Assembly: GCF_039710355.1 (NCBI RefSeq)
Contig: NZ_JBDKWZ010000007.1
Coordinates: 1 to 64,000, forward strand
Reading direction: 5' to 3'
Origin: Rapidithrix thailandica
Lineage (GTDB): Bacteria > Bacteroidota > Bacteroidia > Cytophagales > Flammeovirgaceae
Length of the DNA: 64,000 nt
In this document: positions 25,396 to 33,617 of the stretch, piece by piece
How the letters are laid out: the number at the start of each line of letters is the position of its first letter
How positions within the stretch are numbered: the first letter of the stretch is position 1
The notes under the pieces: model-generated
Told to the model about the DNA's origin: nothing
Seen by the model: only the letters and a program-made list of their open reading frames with translations
The model's database searches: none
Position numbers and translations under genes: made by a program

Positions 25396-28215
25396 ATGAG
25401 AACAGTTATTTTACTATTTTGTCTGTTGATGGGCGGATATGCCTTTGGACAAAACGGAACCATCAGAGGTACGGTGGTAGATGATGCAAACGGAGAACCT
25501 CTTATCGGGGCAACCGTAGCCGTAGACGGAACACAAAGAGGTGCCTCTTGTGATTTGGACGGCCGGTTCTCAATTGAAAACCTTCCTGTAGGAACCTATA
25601 AGCTCACCGTTTCTTTTATATCCTATCAAACACAAATTGTTAATAATGTTGAGGTCAAGGCCGGAGAAGTTGCCTTACTCAATATTCGCCTAGCGGAAGA
25701 GTCAGAAGTACTGGATGAAATTGTCGTAGAAGCCAAAGCATTAAAAGACAGTGAAGATGCTTTATTAACCGTACAGAAAAAATCACCGAAAGTATTGGAT
25801 GCCATTTCTTCCGAGCAGTTTTCAAGAAATGGAGACAGAGACATTGCCTCTGCAGTAAAGAGAGTAACCGGTGTATCCGTAGAAGGTGGAAAATATGTAT
25901 ATGTCCGTGGATTGGGAGATCGCTACAGCAAAACCGTCATGAACGGTGCGGACCTTCCCGGATTGGACCCTGAAAAAAACTCCGTACAGTTGGATATGAT
26001 TCCTTCCAACCTGGTGGACAATGTAATTATCTATAAGACTTTCTCTCCTGATCTACCCGGAGACTTTGCCGGAGGTTTGATCGATATCGAAACCAAAGAC
26101 TTTCCGGATGCTTTCACCATGCAGGTGTCTGCTTCATTGGGGTATAATACACAATCGAACTTAAAATCAGATTTTAAAACCTACGATGGGGGCAAGCTGG
26201 ATGGCTTGGGTTTTGACGATGGTACCAGAGAGTTACCGTCCCAATTAAACGTATCACAAGATGACTTCCCCAATATCTATATGGATGATGAGAAGTTGAT
26301 CGAGTTCACGAAGGCGTTTGACAATACGAATTTTGATTTCAAAAACGGCAACTCTTTCCTGGATCATAAATTAAGTTTATCCCTGGGAAATCAATCGACT
26401 TTATTTGGAAAACAATTCGGTTGGATTGCTGCGATCAACTATGCCCGTAGCTGGGACCAATATACCAAAGGATTTACCGGAAGGTATCAAAAGCCTAGTG
26501 GCAACAGTCAGGAATTATTGCCTACCAGCTTATTAGAAGATAATAAATCTACTGAAGACGTGACTTGGGGGGGAATGCTCAGCGGAACCTTAAAGCTCAG
26601 CGACAACCACAAAATCAAAGCAAACCTTTTGCACAACCAGGCCGGAACGAAAAATGTCCGTTACCAAGAAGGGCCTTATGAAAGAACTACCTTTGACAAC
26701 AAAAACATCTTCAGAGCCCGAAGCCTTTGGTGGAAAGAGCGCAGTATTTCTACCGGACAACTTATAGGGGAGCACCTGTTCAGCGGACTGGGTAATTTAA
26801 AAGTAGATTGGATCAGCTCTATGACCCTTTCCAAACAAGATGAGCCGGATTTACGCTTCTTTACCGATACGTACGAAATCCAAGATGACGGATCTAGGAA
26901 ATATGCCGTAACGGTGACTCCGTTCAACCCTCCTTCAAGGTATTACCGGAACATGGAGGAAATCAATTTTGACAACAAAATTCATTTCACCCTACCTGTA
27001 AAAATTCTTTCTGAGGTAGAGTCAAAAATCAAATTCGGTGGCGCTTATACTTTTAAAGACCGGGAATTCCGCGAAAGCCGTTACGAATATGCCAGAGCAG
27101 GCAATAAGCCTGAGCACAATGGTAACCCTTCCGATTACTTGTCTGAAGACCATTTGGGTAAAGATGCGGAAGGCAACTGGATGATCTATTTAGACAATGC
27201 CTCCGAAGATCCGAATAACTATGATGCGGATCAAACCGTAACTGCGGGATATTTGATGGTGGAAACGCCTTTGACCAACAATCAAAAATTGAAAACTACG
27301 TTTGGTGCCCGGTTGGAAATGACCAATATAGACTTGATCACGTTCAACGATATCCAAGGAAGTATCGAAACGCAGGATATCTTGCCATCTATCAGCTTTA
27401 CCTATGAGTTGATCAAAGACATGAACCTGCGTTTAGCCTATAACAAGACATTGGCCCGCCCTACATTTAGAGAGTTTGCTCCCTTGGCTACTTTTGATTT
27501 CGTAGGAGACTTCGTGCAGTTGGGTAACCCGAACTTGGAGCGTACCTTGATTGATAACTTTGACTTGCGTTGGGAATATTATCCGAGAAGAGGTGAGTAC
27601 TTCTCCGTGAGTCCTTTCTACAAGCGATTCACCAACCCTATTGAGAACACTATCAACGTAAACGCGACCAATCTGGAATACCAATATAGAAATGTAGGGG
27701 AAGCCACTGTATACGGTATCGAATTGGAAGCCCGTAAAAACTTGGACTTTATTGCAGAAGGCTTGAAAAACTTCAAATTAGGAGCCAATGTAACCTTGGT
27801 AAAATCGGAAGTAGAGCTTACCGAAGCGGAGTTAAATACCATCAGAAACAGATTTAACCCGGACCAAGAGAAAACCCGTCAGCTTTATATGCAATCTCCT
27901 TATATCGTAAATGCATTCTTACAATACAATAACTTTGACAAAGGTTGGGATGTAAACCTGACTTACAATGTATTCGGAGAGCGTTTGTATTTGGTTTCTA
28001 CCGAACTTCCATTTGTGTATGAGAAACCTCGTCCTGATTTGGGAGTCAGTGTTGCGAAAACCTTGAACAAAAAATGGAAAGTAACACTTCGTGCCAGAAA
28101 CTTGCTCAACCCTGATTACTTACAGGAAATGGAGCTGGGAGGTACCGATTACACCTTCCAAAAATACACAAAGGGTAGAAGCTTCTCAGTGGGAATCAAA
28201 TACCAAATCAATTAA
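25396..28215 (+). CDS. TonB-dependent outer-membrane receptor
   Basis: A 939-residue receptor. A signal peptide (1-19, ending AFGQ) is followed by a carboxypeptidase-regulatory-like beta-sandwich (about 22-110), then a plug domain with YVRGLGDRYSKTVMNGADLPG (about 167-187) and a long 22-strand-type barrel ending in GRSFSVGIKYQIN. It takes up an unknown ligand using TonB energy. There is no SusD partner; the nearest partner is the beta-helix lipoprotein gene upstream. This group of receptors is present in most Bacteroidota. The putative 11-bp repeats before both genes suggest shared control, perhaps by phosphate. The substrate is not readable. Confidence 0.9.
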   Translation: MRTVILLFCLLMGGYAFGQNGTIRGTVVDDANGEPLIGATVAVDGTQRGASCDLDGRFSIENLPVGTYKLTVSFISYQTQIVNNVEVKAGEVALLNIRLAEESEVLDEIVVEAKALKDSEDALLTVQKKSPKVLDAISSEQFSRNGDRDIASAVKRVTGVSVEGGKYVYVRGLGDRYSKTVMNGADLPGLDPEKNSVQLDMIPSNLVDNVIIYKTFSPDLPGDFAGGLIDIETKDFPDAFTMQVSASLGYNTQSNLKSDFKTYDGGKLDGLGFDDGTRELPSQLNVSQDDFPNIYMDDEKLIEFTKAFDNTNFDFKNGNSFLDHKLSLSLGNQSTLFGKQFGWIAAINYARSWDQYTKGFTGRYQKPSGNSQELLPTSLLEDNKSTEDVTWGGMLSGTLKLSDNHKIKANLLHNQAGTKNVRYQEGPYERTTFDNKNIFRARSLWWKERSISTGQLIGEHLFSGLGNLKVDWISSMTLSKQDEPDLRFFTDTYEIQDDGSRKYAVTVTPFNPPSRYYRNMEEINFDNKIHFTLPVKILSEVESKIKFGGAYTFKDREFRESRYEYARAGNKPEHNGNPSDYLSEDHLGKDAEGNWMIYLDNASEDPNNYDADQTVTAGYLMVETPLTNNQKLKTTFGARLEMTNIDLITFNDIQGSIETQDILPSISFTYELIKDMNLRLAYNKTLARPTFREFAPLATFDFVGDFVQLGNPNLERTLIDNFDLRWEYYPRRGEYFSVSPFYKRFTNPIENTINVNATNLEYQYRNVGEATVYGIELEARKNLDFIAEGLKNFKLGANVTLVKSEVELTEAELNTIRNRFNPDQEKTRQLYMQSPYIVNAFLQYNNFDKGWDVNLTYNVFGERLYLVSTELPFVYEKPRPDLGVSVAKTLNKKWKVTLRARNLLNPDYLQEMELGGTDYTFQKYTKGRSFSVGIKYQIN

Positions 28216-28234
28216 TAAATTACCTATACACGCG

Positions 28235-28262
28235 AAAGGCTGCCGGTTGGCAGCCTTTTTTA
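28235..28262. terminator. Bidirectional terminator after the TonB receptor
   Basis: Stem AAGGCTGCC / GGCAGCCTT with loop GGTT followed by TTTTTA on the plus strand. It touches the end of the convergent SelT/W/H-like gene. Confidence 0.85.
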
Positions 28263-28544
28263 TTTCTTCTCACTATGCCCCAAATCCTTCTCTGGGGCAA
28301 TGGCATCTCGCACTAATTGTTTCAATTCTTTGATATCCGGAAAACGTCCGGCTTCTTTTCTGGAAAAGAGAACCTCTCCATTGATACGCACTTCATAAAT
28401 CCCTCCTGTGCCCGGTTTTAAAGCTACCTCCCCTACTTCTTCCACAAATGTGGTCAGTAGCTCTTGGGCCATCCAGGCGGCCCGTAACAGCCAACGGCAT
28501 TGGGTACAATATTCTATTCGAATAATGGGTTTTTGTTCCGACAT
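28260..28544 (-). CDS. SelT/SelW/SelH (Rdx) family thioredoxin-like protein
   Basis: A 94-residue protein of the SelW/Rdx family: an N-terminal strand leading to CTQC (Cys13-Cys16), where animal relatives have selenocysteine at the second position and here cysteine is used; then a helix and the GGIYEVRINGEVLFSRKEAGRFPD stretch in shortened thioredoxin-like topology. It probably takes part in thiol redox reactions; the bacterial role is not established. It lies 55 bp downstream of nadB on the same strand and may share its transcript. Confidence 0.88.
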   Translation of the reverse strand: MSEQKPIIRIEYCTQCRWLLRAAWMAQELLTTFVEEVGEVALKPGTGGIYEVRINGEVLFSRKEAGRFPDIKELKQLVRDAIAPEKDLGHSEKK

Positions 28545-28599
28545 TTTTTCAGCGGTTTGATGGGTAGGATATTAGAGTTCTTCCACCTGTCACCACTCA

Positions 28600-30132
28600 C
28601 TACTCCATATAATGCAGCCCAACGCTTTCTTTGCGTTGTAAGGCATCACGGATAATCAATTGGGCAACGGTGAGCAAATTCCGAAGTTCACACAAACTTT
28701 GGGTAGGATAAGAGCGGACATATACGGCCTCCGTTTTACTACTTATGGCCAATAACTGTTTTTGAGCTTGTAATAATTCGTTCTCATTTCGTACGATGCC
28801 CGCATATTTTCCCATAATGCTTTTTAAAATACCTGTCTGATCGGCTACCCACTGAGCTTCGACCGGCGTGGATGCTGCTTGTGTAACGTCAGCCAACCGA
28901 CCGGTTTGGCTTGTAATACGATCAAACTGTTCTAAGCTATCTTCGGCAGCACGGTAACCAAACACCAAAGCTTCCAAGAGGGAATTGGAGGCCAATCGGT
29001 TAGCTCCATGCAACCCCGTATGGGCACATTCCCCACAAGCATATAAATTGGCAATGGATGTGCGGCCTTGAGTATCCGCATGGATTCCCCCACAAAAATA
29101 ATGAGCCGCGGGGACTACGGGTAATAAATCCGTTGTCAAGTCATAACCCAATTGCTTACAGGTCCTGACGATATTTGGAAAATGATCCTTGAGCTTTTGA
29201 TCACCCAAATGCCGGGCATCAATATAGACAAAATCATCTCCGTGTTTTTTCATTTCATGATGAATTGAGCGGGCCACTACATCCCGGGGAGCCAGGGGAC
29301 CTCTTTCATCATAATCATACATAAACTCTTTTTGATAGCGAGCATTTCGTAACACGGCACCAGCCCCTCTTAACGCTTCGGTAATCAAAAAAGCCGGACT
29401 TTTACCGGGATTGTACAACGAAGTGGGGTGGAACTGAATAAACTCCATATCCCTTACATCCGCACCGGCCCGGTAAGCCATTGCCACGCCATCACCGGTG
29501 GCCACCAAGGGATTGGTTGTACTGGAATATACCTGACAACTTCCGCCTGTAGCCAATACCGTCACGCTGGCTTGAATCGTCAATAAGCTTTTTGAAGCCG
29601 TGTCCAAGGTATAGGCTCCCTGGCATACTTTATCGTGATCACCACTAACTAATAAGTCCAGTGCAAAAAGGTGGGTGAGAATCTCAATATTCGGCTGGTG
29701 TTTTGCTTTTTCCAGCAAAACACTCAGGATAGCCGCTCCGGTGGTATCTTTGAAGTGTAGAATTCGGGGAGCTGAGTGACCTCCCTCCAGGCCCAGGTCC
29801 AATTCGCCTTCTTGGGTTTTGTCAAACGGGACACCCAATTTTATCAAGTCCTGAACACGTTGGGCTCCTTCTTTCACAACGAGTTCCACTACTTGAGGAT
29901 CGCAAAGGTAGCTTCCGGCAATCAGGGTATCTTCAATATGCTTTTCGAAAGAGTCCAAGCGGAAATTGGTGACTGCAGCCACTCCCCCTTGAGCATAATG
30001 AGAATTCGCCTCATTTTCCACTGCTTTTGTAATCACCATTACTTGTTTATCAGGCTCGGCTTCTGCCACTTTCAAAGCAAAGGTAAGCCCTGCCAAACCT
30101 GAACCAATTACCAAAAAATCTACCTGTTTCAT
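28600..30132 (-). CDS. nadB: L-aspartate oxidase NadB
   Basis: A 510-residue flavoenzyme that oxidises L-aspartate to iminoaspartate, the first step of NAD synthesis. FAD-binding GSGLAGLTFAL (about 9-19), the HYAQGGVAAV motif, the substrate-loop region HPTSLY and the C-terminal EAVYVRSYPTQSLCELRNLL helical domain match NadB rather than succinate dehydrogenase flavoprotein. The start MKQVDFLVIGSG is unambiguous. nadA lies 217 bp upstream on the same strand, but a terminator-like hairpin separates them. No nadC is nearby. Confidence 0.95.
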   Translation of the reverse strand: MKQVDFLVIGSGLAGLTFALKVAEAEPDKQVMVITKAVENEANSHYAQGGVAAVTNFRLDSFEKHIEDTLIAGSYLCDPQVVELVVKEGAQRVQDLIKLGVPFDKTQEGELDLGLEGGHSAPRILHFKDTTGAAILSVLLEKAKHQPNIEILTHLFALDLLVSGDHDKVCQGAYTLDTASKSLLTIQASVTVLATGGSCQVYSSTTNPLVATGDGVAMAYRAGADVRDMEFIQFHPTSLYNPGKSPAFLITEALRGAGAVLRNARYQKEFMYDYDERGPLAPRDVVARSIHHEMKKHGDDFVYIDARHLGDQKLKDHFPNIVRTCKQLGYDLTTDLLPVVPAAHYFCGGIHADTQGRTSIANLYACGECAHTGLHGANRLASNSLLEALVFGYRAAEDSLEQFDRITSQTGRLADVTQAASTPVEAQWVADQTGILKSIMGKYAGIVRNENELLQAQKQLLAISSKTEAVYVRSYPTQSLCELRNLLTVAQLIIRDALQRKESVGLHYME

Positions 30133-30276
30133 TCAAAAAAGCACTTTAACAGCCTGTGATGCCCCCTTAGCAAAACCTATGAGATAGCCTTGAGCCTCTC
30201 CCACAGACATATACTCCCGGTTACCTGTAGCGAACTAAGTAAGAACACTGTTCATGATTAATAGGATCCTCACAAG

Positions 30277-30321
30277 GTACCTTACAACAAAGCCTTCACG
30301 ACTTAACATCTTGTAAGGTAC
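30277..30321 (-). other. Perfect 11-bp inverted repeat between nadA and nadB
   Basis: GTACCTTACAA (30277-30287) and TTGTAAGGTAC (30311-30321) are exact complements separated by 23 bases. On the minus strand this could fold in the RNA between nadA and nadB or serve as a pair of regulator half-sites. It lies about 145 bp upstream of nadB. Confidence 0.4.
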
Positions 30322-30327
30322 TGGTGA

Positions 30328-30365
30328 AAAATAACTTTGACAATGTGGTTTATTTTGTCAAAGTT
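30328..30365 (-). terminator. nadA terminator overlapping its last codons
   Basis: On the minus strand AACTTTGACAA (30365-30355) pairs perfectly with TTGTCAAAGTT (30343-30333), followed by ATTTTTC. The left arm of the stem covers the last codons and stop of nadA, so termination is coupled to its 3' end. Confidence 0.7.
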
Positions 30366-31360
30366 TTAGAGATTTCCAGCATACGCTGAATAGGAGCCAG
30401 CGCTTTTTCACGCATTTCAGGCGCGATATGCACCTCCGGCCTTTCATATTTCATACATAAATACAGCTTTTCCAGTGTATTCATTTTCATAAAAGCACAT
30501 TCGCTACAGCTACATGTATTTTCTGCAAAAGAAGGCCCCGGAATAAAGGTCTTTTCCGGCATATCCTTTTGCATTTGATGGAGGATACCTGCTTCTGTGA
30601 CTACGATAAACTCCTTGGCTTCCGATTCGCGGGCATAAGCCAATATTTTGCCGGTAGATCCGATAAAATCGGCCATCATTTGTACTACTTTTTCACATTC
30701 CGGATGAACCAGAACTTTTGCCTCGGGGTGTGTTTCTTTTAATTTTTGGATTTTCTCCATCGAAAACACTTCGTGCACCGTACAAGCCCCTTCCCAGATG
30801 ACCAAGTCCCTTCCCGTTTCATTTTTCAAATAATTCCCCAGGTTTTTGTCCGGAGCAACTATGATAGGCTGGTCTTCGGGAATACTTTCGATGATTGCCT
30901 TGGCATTAGAAGAAGTACAAACTATATCACTCATGGCTTTGATCTCTGCCGTAGAGTTAATATAGGTGACTACAGTATGATTGGGGTATTGTTCCAAAAA
31001 TTTCCGGAACTCGGCAGGCGGGCAAGAGTCCACCAGAGAACAGCCGGCATTCAGGTCGGGGATCACTACTTTTTTATTCGGACTGAGAATTTTTGCGGTC
31101 TCTCCCATAAAATACACCCCGGCAAAAACGATCATGTCCGCATCCGTTTTTTCAGCAATTTGCGAAAGCTTCAAACTATCACCAATATGGTCGGCAATGT
31201 CTTGGATAGCCGGATCCTGGTAATAATGCGCCAGCAGCACTGCATTTTTTTCTTTTTTCAATTTCTGAATCTCCTCAATAAGATCCAGTTCAGGCGCTAC
31301 AGGTAAGTCCAAATAGCCTTTTGTACTGATGTTCTGTTCTGCCTCTAATAGGTTAGCCAT
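30350..31360 (-). CDS. nadA: Quinolinate synthase NadA
   Basis: A 336-residue iron-sulfur enzyme that condenses iminoaspartate with dihydroxyacetone phosphate to quinolinate. The three cluster cysteines fit Cys107 (NAGCSLVDSC), Cys193 (EGACTVH) and Cys288 (CSECAFMKMN). The LLAHYYQDP motif near residue 43 is characteristic. It works directly with NadB, encoded just downstream on the same strand. The length is usual for the long NadA type. Its stop codon lies within a hairpin. Confidence 0.95.
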   Translation of the reverse strand: MANLLEAEQNISTKGYLDLPVAPELDLIEEIQKLKKEKNAVLLAHYYQDPAIQDIADHIGDSLKLSQIAEKTDADMIVFAGVYFMGETAKILSPNKKVVIPDLNAGCSLVDSCPPAEFRKFLEQYPNHTVVTYINSTAEIKAMSDIVCTSSNAKAIIESIPEDQPIIVAPDKNLGNYLKNETGRDLVIWEGACTVHEVFSMEKIQKLKETHPEAKVLVHPECEKVVQMMADFIGSTGKILAYARESEAKEFIVVTEAGILHQMQKDMPEKTFIPGPSFAENTCSCSECAFMKMNTLEKLYLCMKYERPEVHIAPEMREKALAPIQRMLEISKTLTK

Positions 31361-31714
31361 GATAATGTATCAATAGATTATGCATACACAAAGACTTTCA
31401 ACAAGTGGTTCTTTCAACCCCATGATGGCTTTGATTTAGCTTCTTGCAAAGAAAAGAGATTTCTATGGATTCTAAATCACAATCTTCAAACCAATTGTAA
31501 TAAGCCCTGTTCTTGATACAAAATTATCCTTGAGAAGATTAAATAAAAAATTAAAAGCCTTTTAACTATAAATTAACGAAAATAGGTGGGTCAAAAACAA
31601 GGAAAAAAGGAAGGCTTGCTCTCCAAGAAAACAGGGAAAAGTAAAATCACTAGTTTGCGCTTTGTATATTTAGATATCTAAAGGAAATGGAATAAGGAGG
31701 TGCTTAGGCCTGTA
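31361..31714. other. Intergenic gap upstream of nadA
   Basis: About 354 bases between nadA and a minus-strand lipoprotein gene. The minus strand reads TAATTTTG at 31519-31526, a -7-like element about 160 bp before nadA, without a matching TTG. Nothing else is recognisable. Confidence 0.35.
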
Positions 31715-32170
31715 TCATTGTACCCGGAAGTAAATTGTATATTTCTCCGGTTTGCCTGTTGAATCCAGCCGTTGAGTAAAAATATTCACCCGTTTGAATC
31801 CTTCCAAATCGTTCCAAATAATAGTCAGGTTTTCCTCTTGTTTTGTGGGTTTAACATCCGAAGGCAGTCCAAACTTAGCCAATGCAGAAGGGGCAAATGG
31901 CAAGCCTACCGGGTTATTAACTTTTATTTCATTCACGGTTGTATCGGAAGAATACAACAATTCAACCTGGTATTTCTCACTGAAGTACAGTTCCGTATAT
32001 ACCTTTTTATGTAAAATCGGAGTGATATAAATGCTATCAGGTTGCCCCAAAAGATGATGCACTTCTCTTTTCGATTGATTTGCCAATGCTTTCACATCCA
32101 ATACCAAGTCTTGTTTGGTGCAACCCAAGGCAAGTAATCCTATACAAAGTACCCCAATATATTTTTTCAT
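31715..32170 (-). CDS. Small lipoprotein of unknown function
   Basis: A 151-residue lipoprotein with a clear lipobox (LLALGC, Cys17). The mature part begins with a stretch resembling the SmpA/OmlA (BamE-like) fold, SKREVHHLLGQPDSIYITP, followed by alternating strands ending in TIYFRV. BamE membership is only suggested by the 'hinge' pattern of a helix followed by G-x-P; it is not certain. No partner genes are adjacent on its strand. The next gene is divergent at a distance of 273 bp. Confidence 0.65.
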   Translation of the reverse strand: MKKYIGVLCIGLLALGCTKQDLVLDVKALANQSKREVHHLLGQPDSIYITPILHKKVYTELYFSEKYQVELLYSSDTTVNEIKVNNPVGLPFAPSALAKFGLPSDVKPTKQEENLTIIWNDLEGFKRVNIFTQRLDSTGKPEKYTIYFRVQ

Positions 32171-32394
32171 AGAAAAGTTACTTTTTAATCTCTTTTACAA
32201 GTTTCAAAACAATAGCCCCTCTCCCATTTCCGGAGAAACCGCTTACATCCAACTGCAAAGTAATTACCCTGCCATGTTATATATATGAACGCAATATTAA
32301 CATACCATGAAAACACATGTATAAAACACCCTGCTTCGACTATTTACAGGGTAAAACATTAATTATTCTAAACATGAATAACATATTCCCCTTT

Positions 32395-32417
32395 CTTTAT
32401 GTTAACTTTATGTTAAC
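32395..32417 (+). promoter_or_regulatory. Perfect 11-bp tandem repeat, PHO-box-like
   Basis: CTTTATGTTAA occurs twice in direct succession (32395-32405 and 32406-32416). The minus strand reads TTAACAT-AAAG-TTAACAT, the 7-4-7 layout of PhoB-type boxes. It ends 27 bases before the ATG at 32444, so it would cover the -33 region of a very short leader. Confidence 0.5.
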
Positions 32418-32443
32418 TCAATATTAAATCAAAGGATACTATC

Positions 32444-33262
32444 ATGAGATACATTTTTTTATATACCCTATTTTTTTTGAGCATGCACATGGGTATCGCA
32501 CAGCCTACCAAAAGCCCATTAGCTGTCAATACTATGGAAGCTCAATTGATTAAGAGTACATTATCTGATGAAAACCTGTTCCTTTTAATGCTCGCTTTGG
32601 ATGAAGAAGCTCAACCTTCGGACAGTCAAAAGAGTTTGCACAAATTGGACTTATTGATTGAAAAAATGGCCCAGTATAAAAATCGCCAAAACAGCGATTT
32701 CAAGGTGATCAAAAATGTATTCACCAAAATATCCCGTCATTATTTAAACCAATATATCAAAAACAGTACATTGGCCCATACCCTAAAAAACGGTGAATTC
32801 AACTGCCTTTCCGGGACGGTTTTATTGGCCTATACCTTGCAAAAATTGGGTTATCAATATTCTTTATACGAAGCCAATTACCATGTGTATTTGATGGTGA
32901 ACCTTGCGGAGGGGGAAATATTGTTAGAGCCTACTCAACCTTTTTACGGATACTATCATCAACCAAATATGATTGCCAAGCGATTGAATCAGTATCAGAA
33001 AGAAGGGGAGGTGGTGTATTCACAAGGGGCCTACCGTTTTCCGGAAACGGCATTTAAAAAAGTTACTTTAAAAGAATTAGCCGGTTTGCAATACTTTAAC
33101 CAGGGTGTGAAGGCTTATAACCAGCAGTCGTTTGACAGAGCATTTTACGCTGCCATGAAGGCTCATTTTCTATATCCTTGTACCCGGAATAAAGCCTTAA
33201 TTATTTTGACCAAAAAGGCGAGAAAGCTACAAATTATAAAAGAAGGCTTAGCGGTGAACTAA
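32444..33262 (+). CDS. Exported transglutaminase-like protein
   Basis: A 272-residue protein with a signal peptide (1-19, ending GIAQ). The core resembles the transglutaminase-like cysteine-protease fold: Cys121 (FNCLSGTVLLAYTLQKLGY), His147 (NYHVYLMV) and acidic Glu162 (LLEPTQPF) occur in the order of the Cys-His-Asp/Glu triad, with glutamate last. The C-terminal helices (about 215-270) look TPR-like. The substrate is unknown. It is a single gene with its own terminator and a striking tandem repeat upstream that may bind a PhoB-type regulator, so it might be expressed under phosphate limitation. Confidence 0.7.
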   Translation: MRYIFLYTLFFLSMHMGIAQPTKSPLAVNTMEAQLIKSTLSDENLFLLMLALDEEAQPSDSQKSLHKLDLLIEKMAQYKNRQNSDFKVIKNVFTKISRHYLNQYIKNSTLAHTLKNGEFNCLSGTVLLAYTLQKLGYQYSLYEANYHVYLMVNLAEGEILLEPTQPFYGYYHQPNMIAKRLNQYQKEGEVVYSQGAYRFPETAFKKVTLKELAGLQYFNQGVKAYNQQSFDRAFYAAMKAHFLYPCTRNKALIILTKKARKLQIIKEGLAVN

Positions 33263-33317
33263 CTCCCTTGCCAGCCTTTAAAATACATCCTTCTTTATTA
33301 GATAGCATTGAAAAACA

Positions 33318-33345
33318 AAAAGGGTCGCGGTGGCGACCCTTTTCT
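33318..33345. terminator. Bidirectional terminator
   Basis: Stem AAAAGGGTCGC / GCGACCCTTTT with loop GGTG; T-rich tracts flank it on both strands, so it serves the transglutaminase-like gene and possibly the end of the ftsZ transcript. Confidence 0.8.
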
Positions 33346-33617
33346 TAACCCAGATTTTGAATAATATAACTCTATCAAGTTATGTCAGAAATACATACCC
33401 GGAAAAAACTTTACCCGGATGTATCAATCAATTTTAGAAGATACGTATTGAGTTATCGCAAAGAAATGCGGGACTTTCTCAATACATGAAGTTAAAATTT
33501 TGGTTTAATGTTAAAGCGTTTAGATTTAATTGTCAGTTAGTCAAAACCTTTATTTAAACAGACTGCCAAAACAATCTTTCTAAAAACACTTTAAGCACCA
33601 CATAACGAATGTAACAC

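Noticed and set aside
28091..28333. 80-residue plus-strand frame over the end of the TonB receptor
   Set aside because: It is an out-of-frame shadow of the receptor gene and reads through the bidirectional terminator.
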